Assembly: GCA_020466095.1 (NCBI GenBank) | Contig: CM035806.1 | Coordinates: forward strand, 112,983,080-113,047,079 | Origin: Chlorops oryzae | Taxonomy: Eukaryota > Arthropoda > Insecta > Diptera > Chloropidae | Direction: 5' to 3' | Length of the DNA stretch: 64,000 bases | In this document: positions 12,268-23,434 of the stretch, in pieces | How the letters are laid out: the number at the start of each line of letters is the position of its first letter | Numbering within the stretch: the first letter of the stretch is position 1 | Position numbers and translations under genes: made by a program | Notes under the pieces: generated by a model | The model's input: only the letters and a program-made list of their open reading frames with translations | Databases searched by the model: none | What the model was told of the DNA's origin: nothing

Positions 12268-13139
12268 ATTTTTAATACACACACCTTTATTCAGTCTTTT
12301 TCTTGCAAAAATTTATAAATTTAAAATTTCAAACACGAGCACGCACGAGATTTGAAACTGAACAGATTTGAAACGAAAACTAAAGATGAGCGATAACACT
12401 TTACTTACGATTAACGATAAACGATTTCAGTTCTTCAAACAATTCATTTCCATCACATTTTTGCATCACATTTGTCAACTTAAAGCATAATTCAAAAAAA
12501 TTTAAATAGTAAGCAAACATTTTTCTATTAAAAATGCTGTTTTGTTATCCTCTTCCCCTTAAATAATTGAAATTTTACCATAAAACTATTTTTCTTCAAT
12601 AATAATAAATAATCGATAACCATCAACCATGCATATTTCAGAGATTTTTTCGGCATGACTGCTCATCTCTACCTATCAAGCAAAGCAAAACAATTACAAG
12701 TTTGAACGAACTGACCCCCCCACGCTCATTTTGGGATTGGACGAGGGTCGGTTGGATAGAGGTTAACCTTAGATCGATCGCGGTTCATATAAATTTGGGA
12801 TCGGTCCTAGTTTGGTCCTAATGGGACCCACCTAGGATCGATCGCTTTTGAACCGAAACCATTTCATTACTGCAGGGTATATTCATGAAGTAGTGAAAGA
12901 TTTCCTTGGCTATGCTTTACATTAACTCATGAGGGAAAGTCATGCTGACATCTTCACTGTCTTGCTCTAAGTTGTTTTAATCAAAACTAATAGAACTCAA
13001 TTTTGCATTTATTCGTGCATTTACTGCATTTAGAGCATTTAGAGCACTAGCGCGCAACTAAAAGCGCAATTCAATTAACAACGTAAATACATGCAAAGGA
13101 GGGGAAGGGGATCGAAAAATCTTATATATGATCACATGT

Positions 13140-15581
13140 GGGCATTTCCAGGTAATCGTACGCGGAATTCGTACGCAAATAGAGTTGAATAGATTTTACA
13201 AAAATTGGAGTGACTCCAAGAAAATGGTGTCGATATGTTCCACTCAGAGAGTTTATCATTTGAAAAAAAAAATTAAGTAGATTTGAAATGTTTGAGTCGG
13301 AAAAATCGAGCGAAATAGGGCTATATCGTACGTGACCAAAAACGGAAGTACTTTTGAGGTACTTGTAAAAATGTGCAAAACTCTGCGAATTGATGGAGTT
13401 TATTTTTTTGTTTCTAATTTCTTGGACTTAGTGAAATATTTCTCCATTTAAATTCGTTATGTTTAAATTAAAAAAATCTTTAGTTAATTTTATAGGGAAC
13501 AAAGTTCATATATCTTACGTGACATATCGTACGTGACATAATTTACCCCACTATTATTCTTCATTAATGACCAATAAAAAATATTTTTTCGATTCAAAAA
13601 ACAACATATTTATAACAAACAAAGACAGCCCCGGTTAAATTTATTGTTTTTACGGAATTATTCGGCGTTAAGTTTTCGCTGCCACCCAACCCTGTCATAT
13701 ACTTATTTCACTCTTATTTTTCCCTTGAATGAATACCCAGCTCATTTGTTGCTCATTCTAAGCTCATCTCTTGTTGCCTCGTAATGAATTTTAGACATAT
13801 GATAAAAAAAACAAGTAAGAAAGCTAAAGTCGGTCAAGCCCGACTTTGAAATACCCAGCGTCCCGACATTATGAGCGCACCATGTTTTTCTTCTCTATTT
13901 GTGGGCGTGGCAGTGGGAGGGCAACATAAATTATTTCCCTACACCTTTCATTCGCCTTGGTGAACCTATGTTGCGAACTTGAAGCTTCTACGCCTTTTAC
14001 TTCGGAAGTTACGAAAAATCTTTATTTGTGGGCGTGGCATTGGGCGGGCCACAAAAAGTTTTTTCCTACACCTTTCATTCGCCTTGGTGAACCTATGTTG
14101 CGAATTCGAAGCTTCTACGCCTTTTACTTCTGAAGTTACGAAAAATCTTTATTTGTGGGCGTGGCAGTGGGCGGGCCACAAAAAATTTTTTCGTACACCT
14201 TTCATTCCCCTTGGTGAACCTATGTTGCGAATTCGAAGCTTCTACGCCTTTTACTTCGGAAGTTACGAAAACTCTTCATTTGTGGGCGTGGCAGTGGGTG
14301 GGCCATAAAAAAAATTTTCCTACACCTTTCATTCGCCTTGGTGAACCTATGTTGCGAATTTGAAGCTTCTACGCCTTTTACTTCGGAAGTTATGAAAATT
14401 CTCTATTTGTGGGCGTGGCAGTGGGCGGGATATACAAATTTTTGTTCCTACACCTTTCATTTGCCTTGGACAACTTATGCTGCGAATTTGTAGCTTCTAC
14501 GCCTTTTACTTCACAAGTTACGATAAGCCCTTATTTTTGGGCTTATTTGTGGGCGTGGCTTGAGGAGAGCGGCGTCCATTTTTTGCCAGGATATGTCCCT
14601 TTTCGTAGTTTACCAGCACACCAAATATCAATGGAATGTGTTGAGTGGTTCGCAAGTTACAAGCATTTTATTCAAAACACAATAAATTCATTTGTGGGCG
14701 TGGCAGTGGGCGGATGTCTCCCATTTTTACTTAGGATCATACTCGGACCCCGTGTGCCAAATTTCGACTTCATTGGTTCAGCCGTTTCGGAGGAGATCCG
14801 ACCACGGACGGACGGACAGACGGACAGACGGACGGACGGACGGACAGACGGACATGTCTAAATCGATTCAGTTTTTGATCCTGATCATTTCTATATATAT
14901 TTGTCTATATCTCCGGAGCTTAATTCTCCCTGTTACAAGATTTGCACAAAACTAATATACCCCGCTTACGCTGGGTATAAAAATAAAAAAAACAAATTTC
15001 AATTGGGCTCTCAACAAATCGTACCATTTTTAGTACTTACGATATCGTACGTGACCAACTTGCTTGGCTTATAAATTTTTTGTTTTACGAAATTAAAAAA
15101 ATTTTTTTTTAAATCTATTATTTGCCCGATGGCCTTGATTTGGAAATTAATTTTAGTTCACCTGCGACCGACAAATAACAAATGAGGAAGAAAATGAATG
15201 TTTTTGGTAATCGTACGTGACATTAGAATAGCATCCAAGGAAAATACAAAAAAACACCGCTAATCGAACTCCTTATTTCCTCTTTGCTCATGAATCTACT
15301 TAATTGTTGTTGTAACAATAATTTGAGAGTAGAAATGCAATGTTACAAATAGCTGAAGTGAGTCGTTTGAAGAGAGGAAGTAGTTGGTCAAAACTGCTTA
15401 AAATGAATCAACCAGACAATTGACTTTAAGCCGTTATTTTTTTTCTTTCAAATTTTAATAGGCTGGAAATGCTTCCAGATAATTAAATTTTAGTATTTTT
15501 GCCTTCCATAGCCAGTGTTGGAAAAAAATTTCGAGCACTTTTATTTTTTCAGTCGTGGTTGACATATTCATGGAAATGCCC
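13140..15581. mobile_element. Second GGGCATTTCCA element, with TCGTACGTGAC motifs
   Basis: Tips GGGCATTTCCA (13140-13150) and TGGAAATGCCC (15571-15581) equal those of the 6490-9331 element. The flanks are ATGT and ATAT, so the target duplication is imperfect. Internal motifs differ from the first element: TATCGTACGTGAC near 13325, 13509-13540 (two, one with CTTACGTGAC), 15042 and 15208, and variant TCGTACGC words next to the left tip. The dispersed repeat at 13811-14982 is inserted in it. No open frame is recognised. Confidence 0.65.
13811..14982 (+). repeat. Dispersed repeat family A, copy 1 (VNTR monomers, GACG/GACA tract)
   Basis: Begins ACAAGTAAGAAAGC, then a hairpin (GTCGG, six bases, CCGAC); about five monomers of some 125 bp (TTGTGGGCGTGGCAGTGGG ... 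CTTCTACGCCTTTTACTTC); a unique part; (GACG/GACA)n at 14805-14850; and a tail with ATCGATTCAG, CCTGATCA, then TATACCC-GGGTATA just before the end. A 5' hairpin, central tandem repeats and a 3' hairpin recall Helentron-derived DINE-1/HINE repeats of flies. The open frames across it are by-products of the monomers. Confidence 0.7.
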
Positions 15582-15849
15582 ATATGGGATTGGGTTTGAA
15601 AAAATTAAGACGTACCTAATGTTTAAAATGAAACATAATTTGATTTTAAAAGAATTTCTAAAAAATAATTTGAAGAAATTTTACGTGATAACTTATTGTC
15701 AGTGATTGCGAACTTCTAGAATTTTGGCCTAAAAGTATGCATATGAAAAATGCATGACTTGCAGTGTCGGAAACATTCAAAATAATTTTCCATGCATACA
15801 TTAAGGGTTGAATTAATTATCAATTTAACTGTTTCTGATTCCTTCACTA
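15582..15849. other. Intergenic, nothing recognised
   Basis: Short AT-rich stretch between the GGGCATTTCCA element and the first small MITE. No coding or RNA gene signal. Confidence 0.35.
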
Positions 15850-17263
15850 TGAAGTTAGCATTACCAGGGGTTATTTTCTAAAATAAAAGAGTCACAAATT
15901 TTCTTTTTCTACAACAAATTTACAACAAATTAGCTACAAATTATTAACTAATTTTGAATCCAAAAATTTAGAAAGGGTCTTCCCGGTTGAGCAAAGGCAT
16001 GTGCCACCCTGAAAGGAATTTTTAAATTTTGTTGATTTTTCGATAGGTTTCATCTAAAAATACTGTGGAGACCACTTTTTAGATTTTAATTTTGAATAGT
16101 CCTTGAGATATCCTTGCAAGTCCTTTTTTATTAAGGCTTTTTTCAAAATTTTATATCTCAACAACCAATTAAGATAGAGAGACGATCTAAACAGATTCTG
16201 TTAGACAATGAAACAAGGAAGCTAAAAAAATTTTGTTTTAATTTTACACTGAGAAATTTTTTTTCACAAAACTAAAAAGAAAAGTTTAAGTATTTTTTTC
16301 AGTGTATTCCAATTTTGACGCGACTTTTAAATTTTTTTTAGAAACACCCCTAAGTATTTACTTTCATTTAAAAGAAAAAAATATTCAAATCGGATGGCGG
16401 AACAGTGCGATATTCAAAAAATTGCAAGTGCACCTATATGCTCCCAGTACTAATATCCAGTACAAATGTGTGCAATATGGTACAAAAACACATCACTCAT
16501 ACGCCAAGTCTTACGTATAAAAATATGCAGTTTATTTTTCTAAATATTTCAAAAACTAATATAGATAGAAAGATGAAACAATTGTAATACTTTTTTGCTA
16601 TTTGAAAAACATACCTCTCATCTTAAACTTTTATTCAAAAGAAGATTCATTTAAATCGATGAATAGCTTCTTGAGATATTTAAGAAAACATAACAGCATA
16701 TTTTTATACTTAAGACTTGGCGTATGAGTGTTGTGTTTTTGTACCATATTGCACACATTTGTACTGGATATTAGTACTGGGAGCATATCGGTGCACTTGC
16801 AATTTTTTGAATATCGCACTGTTCCGCCATCCGATTTGAATATTTTTTTCTTTTAAATGAAAGTAAATACTTAGGGGTGTTTCTAAAAAAAATTTAAAAG
16901 TCGCGTCAAAATTGGAATACACTGAAAAAAATACTTAAACTTTTCTTTTTAGTTTTGTGAAAAAAAATTTCTCAGTGTAAAATTAAAACAAAATTTTTTT
17001 AGCTTCCTTGTTTCATTGTCTAACAGAATCTGTTTAGATCGTCTCTCTATCTTAATTGGTTGTTGAGATATAAAATTTAAAAAAAAAGCCTTAATAAAAA
17101 AGGACTTGCAAGGATATCTCAAGGACTATTCAAAATTAAAATCTAAAAAGTGGTCTCCACAGTATTTTTAGATGAAACCTATCGAAAAATCAACAAAATT
17201 TAAAAATTCCTTTCAGGGTGGCACAACCCGTCAGACCCTTTGAGGGTGGTAATGCTAACTTCA
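15850..17263. mobile_element. Small MITE interrupted by a palindromic element
   Basis: TGAAGTTAGCATTACCA at 15850 and GGTAATGCTAACTTCA ending at 17263 are its two tips; its first 120 bp match the intact neighbour at 17267-17406. The middle is displaced by the 1.27-kb palindrome at 15972-17241. TA on both sides suggests Tc1/mariner-type insertion. Confidence 0.55.
15972..17241. mobile_element. 1.27-kb palindromic (foldback) element
   Basis: Two arms of roughly 550-590 bp, 15972-16560 and 16650-17241, are near-perfect inverted copies; the tips are AAAGGGTCT and AGACCCTTT. The same protein-like strings therefore appear on both strands (for example 16302-16520 plus and 16710-16922 minus), which shows they are not genes. 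The centre (about 16560-16650) is unique. A one-armed relative lies at 4250-5150. Confidence 0.75.
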
Positions 17264-17266
17264 CTA

Positions 17267-17406
17267 TGAAGTTAGCATTACCAGGGGTTATTTTCTAAAA
17301 CAAAAGAGCTACAAATTTTTTTTTCTACAACAAATTTACAACAAATTAGCTACAAATTAATAGCTAGTTGTTAATCTAAACTTTACAAGTGGTAATGCTA
17401 AGTTCA
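17267..17406. mobile_element. Small MITE, intact copy
   Basis: TGAAGTTAGCATTACCA to GGTAATGCTAAGTTCA, about 140 bp, adjoining the interrupted copy head to tail with TA between them. AT-rich interior without coding sequence. Confidence 0.6.
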
Positions 17407-17503
17407 CAGACATTTCCAAATCGGCAACATACGTTTCAAACAAACACAAGAAACCGAAGCGCCTATCAAGCTCTCTCAAGCTTGAAAAACGATTGGAAAC
17501 TTC
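17407..17503 (-). pseudogene. hAT (TTF type) transposase, C-terminal scrap left of the foldback element
   Basis: On the minus strand from the target duplication this reads SNRFSSLRELDRRFGFLC, the continuation of the hAT frame that stops at 23435 (which ends LIEILDKLSVEV). The family phrase (LSVEIS then RF...FGFL) is interrupted exactly at the duplicated 9 bases. It shows the hAT was there before the 5.9-kb foldback element. Beyond 17406 the frame enters the MITE. Confidence 0.65.
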
Positions 17504-18618
17504 ATGTCGGTGAACTTAGCCCCCAATGTTGAAATTTTGAAAATTGCAAAACTTGTGCTGAGTTGTGCCCGATGTGTGCTATTATGTGCGGCAAAAGAAA
17601 AAAAAATCCTTCGTATAGTTTGGATTTTATGGGGAGGTCCTTTTTTCACCGTGAAGTTGGCCCCCCGATTGATATATTTTTTTAAACAAGAAGTGATTTA
17701 GGTTGTGCCCAGGATGAGTATTATGTGCCAATTAAGGAAAACTAAATCATTCACACGTGTAGTTTGTTATAAGGACATTTCCATTTTCCCTTAAGAAGTT
17801 GGCCCCCGAAGTCCTTTTTTTCGAAAAAAATTTTATTGTGCTGTGCCTTGCGCAGCACGTGGACCGATGTGCCGCTTTTGAAAAAACAAAATTTCCAACG
17901 GTAGGACTTTTATGAGGAGGTCCTTTGTAGAAAGTGCATTTTCTACCACTATATTTATCATTAGGGCATTTAAATAAAAAGGCAATATGCTAGATTTCTC
18001 CAATTTTCTTATTTTAATAAAAAAAAGCAATTCTAAAATAAGATTAAAATAGATATAAATAAAGAATTCGATCTCGCCAAGAATTGATACGAAAGCGTTT
18101 GTGCATACAGAAGCTTTTGTGTATACGAAAGCTTTTTACAGCAGTGTTGTTTTATAAAGTACCAAAGAGTTAAATAAATAGTAGTTTTTGTAACAAAAAA
18201 GTAATAATTCGTGAAAAAGTGAGTAATTTTTTTTGTTATGGCAGCCCTGTAAATTAAACAAGTTGAGTTGTGTCATAGGACACCAGATAAGAACGAAGTT
18301 CATTATGGTATTAATAAATGTTAGTAAATATAATTCGCAGCAAGGTTTTTCGCAAAACTCAATTGTTTTTATTAATCGAAAAATATATGTATACAGGACG
18401 GCTGTTTGTTGTTTTCAACTGTTTTTCACAAGCGAAAATGCGATACAGTATATTCTGCTTAGCTGCATTCTATTATTTTCCAGACAATTTTCTGCACTTA
18501 CGTGGAAAACGCACCTACCCAAAATTTGTTGCTGTATTTTTGAGTAACATATCAGAATGTCTTTAACAACACTTGAATTCTTAAAAGAACGCCGTCCAAA
18601 TATTAATTTTATTAACAA

Positions 18619-19404
18619 ACAAGTAAGAAAATCGGTCAAGCACGACTTTGAAATACCCAGCGTCCCGACATTATAAGCGCACTATGTTTTGCTTCTCTAT
18701 TTGTGGGCGTGGCAGTGGGAGGGCCACATTAATTATTTCCTTACACCTTGCATTCGCCTTGGTGAACCTATGTTGCGCATTTGAAGCTTCTTTGCCTTTT
18801 ACTTCGGAAGTTACGATAAATCTTCATTTGTGGGCGTGGCAGTGGGCGGGGCACATACAATTTTTTCCTACACCTTTCATTCGCCTTGGTGAACCTATGT
18901 TGCGATTTTGAAGCTTCTACGCCTTTTATTTCGGAAGTTACGATAAGCCCTTATTTTTGGGCGTGGCTCGAGGAGGACGGCGTCCATTTTTTTCCAGTAT
19001 CCCTTTTCCTAGTTTACCAGTACACCAAATATCAATGGAATGTGTTGGATGGTTCGCAAGTTACAAGCATATTACTGAAAACACAATATATTCATTTGTG
19101 GGCGTGGCAGTGGGCGCATGTCTCCCATTTTTACTTAGGATCATACTCGGATCCCGCTATACCTGTGTGCCAAATTTCGACTTGATTGGTCCAGCCGTTT
19201 CGGAGGAGATCCGACCACGGACAGACGGACAGACGGGCAGACGGACAGACGGACGGACGGACGGACAGACGGACATGTCTAAATCGATTCAGTTTTTGAT
19301 CCTGATCATTTCTATATATTATTTTCCATATCTCCGGAGCTTAATTCTCCCTGTTACAAAATTTGCACAAAACTAATATACCCCGCTTACGCTGGGTATA
19401 AAAA
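18619..19404 (+). repeat. Dispersed repeat family A, copy 2
   Basis: Same order as copy 1 but with about two monomers: ACAAGTAAG start, hairpin, monomers, (GACG/GACA)n at 19218-19274 and the ACGCTGGGTATAAAAA end. It lies inside the 5.9-kb foldback element. Confidence 0.7.
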
Positions 19405-19912
19405 CATATTTAACTTTTGTAATGAAAGGAAAATTCTTTCATAACTGACTAGAAATGAAAAAATGCAGTAAAATGAAATGGAAAAAAAATTGAGGTTTAT
19501 CGTCTTCAACCTAGCTTAAACTTTTTGATGGTTTAAACTTTCAAATGATAGCCGCTATGAGAGCTTAAACCAGGTTTATTAATTTTGTATCAACATTTTT
19601 GAAAAATTCTAACAAAGCAAAGGCATTTTAGGTCGATAGGAAAACGTTTGAAATTCAAAAGATAAATTTTCAACAGGGCTGTTAAAGGAACATTTTACCA
19701 TTAAATTTTATTTCAAAAACCAAAAACAGGATGCTGTTAAAGCGAATGTGCACCTAAATTGAATGCAGCTAAAATAGAAATTTTCATACAAATACAGACA
19801 AAAATGCTGCCATAGAATATTTTTGTGCTGGTATGTAACTTAAATGGGCGCTAAAGGACTCTACGCTCTACAGCTGCAAGTAAATTTCCAATACCAAACA
19901 CATGTGGAACCA
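19405..19912. other. Unassigned interior of the foldback element
   Basis: No coding signal. A segment with GGTTTAAACTTTCAAATGAT and AACCAGGTTTATTA (about 19520-19590) recurs inverted at about 26065-26150, outside the foldback element. Confidence 0.35.
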
Positions 19913-20647
19913 AGTAAGAAAGCTAAAGTCGGCCAAGCGCGACTTTGAAATATCCAGCATCCCGACATTATTGGCGCACTATGGTACGAAAAATCTCCAT
20001 TTGTGGGCGTGGCATTGAGCGGGCTACATAACTTTTTTTCCTGCACCTATCGTTCACCTTCGTCAACCTATGTTGCGAATTTGAAGCTTCTACGCCTTTT
20101 ACTTCGGAAGTTACCAAAAATCTTCATTTGTGGGCGTGGCAGTGGGCGGGACACATAACTTTTTTCCTACACCTTTCATTCGCTTTGGTCAACCTATGTT
20201 GCGAATTTGAAGCGTCTACGCCTTTTACTTCATAAGTTACGATAAACCCTTATTTGTGGGCGTGGCTCGAGGAGGACGGCGTCCATTTTCCCCCAGGATA
20301 TGTCACCAGTACACCAAATATCAATGAAATGTGTTGAGTGGTTCGCAAGTTACAAGCATTTTACTGAAAACACATAAAATTCATTTGTGGGCGTGGCAGT
20401 GAGTGGATGTCTTCCATTTTATGTTCAGATCATACTCGGACCCCGATATACCTGTGTGCCACATTTCGACTTGATTGGTCCAGCCGTTTCGGAGGAGATC
20501 CGGACACGGACGGACGGAAATGTCTAAATCGATTCAGTTTTTGATCCTGATCAAGAATATATATATATATATATGTCTATATCTACGGAGCGTAATTCTG
20601 GCTGTTACAAGATACCCTAATATACCCTGCTTACGCTGGGTATAAAA
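19913..20647 (+). repeat. Dispersed repeat family A, copy 3
   Basis: Starts CAAGTAAGAAAGC and ends GGGTATAAAAA. The GACG tract is nearly lost (20510-20518) and several monomers are missing, so this is an older or shortened copy. Confidence 0.65.
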
Positions 20648-21468
20648 ACAAATAAGTACTTTGACTTACTTTCGCTACTTGAACGCATACGCTTATTACA
20701 AGTAATCGGACTCACAGGGTTGCATTTAAGTCAAGCATTTCCTATATTTCTGTCGACCTGTCATCGAAATTTAAACTCTGATTTCCTTTCTTCAAAGAAG
20801 TGAGCTCGTTACTTCATTTCAATTTACTTTAACAGCGTTGAGCCCTCAAAGTGCTAAGTTAGATAAGCAGAATATACTGGAACTGAAAAAGCATACGTGT
20901 AAAGGGTTTTCCATCGCAAATGAGATAGTCTCGAAAATGCGAATTTTCATATATAAAGATGTTTTAAAGTATCGATATTTTTCACACCGATATTACATCC
21001 GCAGCCCCCGGAGTCGAGACGATGATTTTAAATATGTTTTAATTATGTACGAATTGACGTATACTTTGATAGCGCAAAAAATTATAAGCTACCTAAAATG
21101 CCCTTATATATTTACAAAAACCTACTAATCGGAGTTATTCTGAAAACGTTCAGTCTGGCAGCACCACATATTGTTTTGTTTTGTTTGAATGCATTTATGC
21201 TTGTATGTGTCTGTGTAGTTTCTGAATTTCATAATTAATTGTTTTTTCGGGATATCGTCGGAAATAAGTGTCGCCTAAAAAAGTATAATATCTCGGCCGC
21301 ATCAGGAAGTCATTTTACGTAAATATAGGTATATTTCTTTCTTTTTGCAAAGGTTATTATACCCTTTTTTGCGAACTTCAATTTAGGTAACGCGGATTTT
21401 ATAGCGGTTTTTCACTTTTTCTCGACTAGGTCCCCTGTCGCTATCGTTTCATAAAGAACTTCGTTCTA
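20648..21468. other. Unassigned interior of the foldback element
   Basis: One open frame of 96 codons (20838-21128) has no recognisable motif and I do not support it as a gene. Nothing else is recognised. Confidence 0.35.
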
Positions 21469-21792
21469 AAAAATTTATACGGCCCGCCCACTGCCACGCC
21501 CACAAATGGAGATTTTTCGTAACTTCTGAATTAATAGGCGTAGACGCTTCAAATTTGCAACATAGGTTGACCAAGGCAAATGAAAGGTGTAGGGCAAAAA
21601 TTTAACTGGCCCGTCCCCTGCCACGCCCACAAATAAAGATTTTTCGTAACTTCCGAAGTAAAAGGCGTAGAAGCTTCGAATTCGCAACATAGGTTCACCA
21701 AGGCGAATGAAAGGTGTAGGAAAAATTTTTAATTGGTCCGCCCACTGCCACGCCCACAAATGAAGATTTTTCGTAACTTCCGAAGTAAAAGG
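21469..21792 (-). repeat. Dispersed repeat family A, monomers only, inverted
   Basis: About two and a half monomers (CCACGCCCACAAAT ... GAAGTAAAAGGCGTAGAAGC) on the minus strand, without head or tail, immediately left of copy 4, so the two form a small inverted pair. Confidence 0.6.
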
Positions 21793-21822
21793 TTATCCGG
21801 TTATCACAAATACTTAGGATAA

Positions 21823-22618
21823 ACAAGTAAAAAAGGTAAAGTCGGTCAAGCCCGACTTTGAAATACCCAGCGTCCCGACATTATAAGCGCACTATGTTTT
21901 GCTTCTCCATTTGTGGGCGTGGCAGTGGGAGGGAAAAATAAATTATTTCCCTATACCTTTCATTCGCCTTGGTGAACTTATGTTGCAAATTTGAAGCTTC
22001 TACCCCTTTACTTCGGAAGCTGCGAAAATTCTCCATTTGTGGGCGTGGCAGTGGGCGGGGCACATACAATTTTTTCCTACACCTTTCATTCGCCTTGGTG
22101 AACCTATGTTGCGATTTTGAAGCTTCTACGCCTTTTACTTCACAAGTTACGATAAGCCCTTATTTGTGGGCGTGGCTCGAAGTAGACGGCGTCCATTTTT
22201 TGTCCAGGAAATGTCCCTTTTTGTAGTTTACCAGTACACCAAATATCAATGGAATGTGTTGAGTGGTTCGCAAGTTACAAGCATTTTACTGAAAACACAA
22301 TAAATTCATTTGTGGGCGTGGCAGTGCGCGGATATCTCCCATTTTTACTTAGAATCATACTCGGACCCCGATATACATGTGTGCCAAATTTCGACTTCAT
22401 TGGTTCAGCCGTTTCGGAGGAGATCCGACCACGGACGGACGGACGGACAGACGGACGGACGGACAGACGGACGGACGGACAGACGGACATGTCTAAATCG
22501 ATTCAGTTTTTGACCCTGATCATTTATATATATATTTTCCTATATCTCCGGAGCTTAATTCTCCCTGATACAAGATTTGCACAAAACTAATATACCCCGC
22601 TTACGCTGGGTATAAAAA
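21823..22618 (+). repeat. Dispersed repeat family A, copy 4
   Basis: Complete order: ACAAGTAA head, GTCGG-CCGAC hairpin, two monomers, (GACG/GACA)n at 22436-22489 and ACGCTGGGTATAAAAA tail. It abuts the right arm of the foldback element. Confidence 0.7.
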
Positions 22619-23434
22619 CTAAAAACAGACAAAACAAACCACCGAAGCAAATTTTTCAGAATACATATTTGAAACGTCTAAATTTACAGGGCTGCCATAA
22701 CAAAAAAAAAATTACTCACTTTTTCACGAATTATTACTTTTTTGTTACAAAAACTACTATTTATTTAACTCTTTGCTACTTTATAACCAACACTGCTGTA
22801 AAAAAGCTTTCGTATACACAAAAGCTTTTGTATGCACAAAAGCTTTCGTATCAATTCTTATCGAGATCGAATTCTTTGTTTATATCTATTTTAATCTTAT
22901 TTTAGAATTGTTTTTTTTATTAAAATAAGAAAATTGGAGAAATCTAGCATATTGGCTTTTTATTTAAATGCCCTAATGATAAATATAGTGGTAGAAAATG
23001 CACTTTCTACAAAGGACCTCCTCATAAAAGTCCTACCGTTGGAAATTTTGTTTTTTCAAAAGCGGCACGTCGGTCCACGTGCTGCGCAAGGCACAGCACA
23101 ATAAAATTTTTTTCGAAAAAAAGGACTTGGGGGGCCAACTTCTTAAGGGAAAATGGAAATGTCCTTATAACAAACTACACGTGTGAATGATTTAGTTTTC
23201 CTTAATTGGCACATAATACTCATCCTGGGCACAACCTAAATCACTTTTTGTTTAAAAAAAATATATCAATCGGGGGCCAACTTCACGGTGAAAAAAGGAC
23301 CTCACCATAAAATCCAAACTATACGAAGGATTTTTTTTTTCTTTTGCGGCACATAATAGCACACATCGGGCACAACTCAGCACAAGTTTTGCAATTTTTA
23401 AAATTTTAACATGGGGGGCTAAGTTCACCGACAT

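Larger units (their letters stand above)
5541..12885 (-). mobile_element. Two-gene DNA transposon (tnp2-like transposase plus DUF4806-like protein)
   Basis: The ends are ACCCTGTAGTAA at about 5541 and TTACTGCAGGGT at about 12874-12885, an imperfect inverted repeat. Inside each end lies a cluster of GATCGATC-type motifs (5558-5710 and 12770-12845), which look like subterminal transposase sites. Between them, all on the minus strand, are a tnp2-like transposase (from 12267) and a six-exon gene of DUF4806 type (9891-5995). Subtracting the later insertions at 6490-9331 and 11667-12136 leaves a unit of about 4 kb. Target duplication is not clear (perhaps 2-3 bp). The pairing of these two genes recurs in arthropod transposons; the superfamily assignment (CACTA-like) is inference. 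Confidence 0.65.
17504..23434. mobile_element. 5.9-kb foldback element with 9-bp target duplication
   Basis: GGAAACTTC stands on both sides (17495-17503 and 23435-23443). Terminal inverted repeats of about 750 bp run from 17504 to about 18254 and from about 22680 to 23434, starting ATGTCGGTGAACTTAG. Nine-base duplications with long inverted repeats fit Mutator-like or Drosophila FB-type foldback elements. The interior holds only dispersed family A repeats and unassigned sequence; no transposase is seen, so it is non-autonomous. Open frames in the arms appear on both strands because of the inversion. Confidence 0.8.

Noticed and set aside
13979..14955. Open frames with repeated GVAVGG-like strings in the family A repeats (also near 18650-19370, 22250-22590, 33870-34300)
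   Set aside because: They follow the 125-bp monomers and the GACG tract in several frames; no start, domain or codon bias supports translation.
16302..16922. Matching 60-72 codon frames on both strands
   Set aside because: They are the two arms of a palindrome, so the same string appears on each strand; no known domain.
20838..21128. 96-codon frame; likewise 32820-33146 and 58348-58605
   Set aside because: No domain, no relatives I recognise and no promoter or splice context; expected by chance in this much AT-rich sequence.
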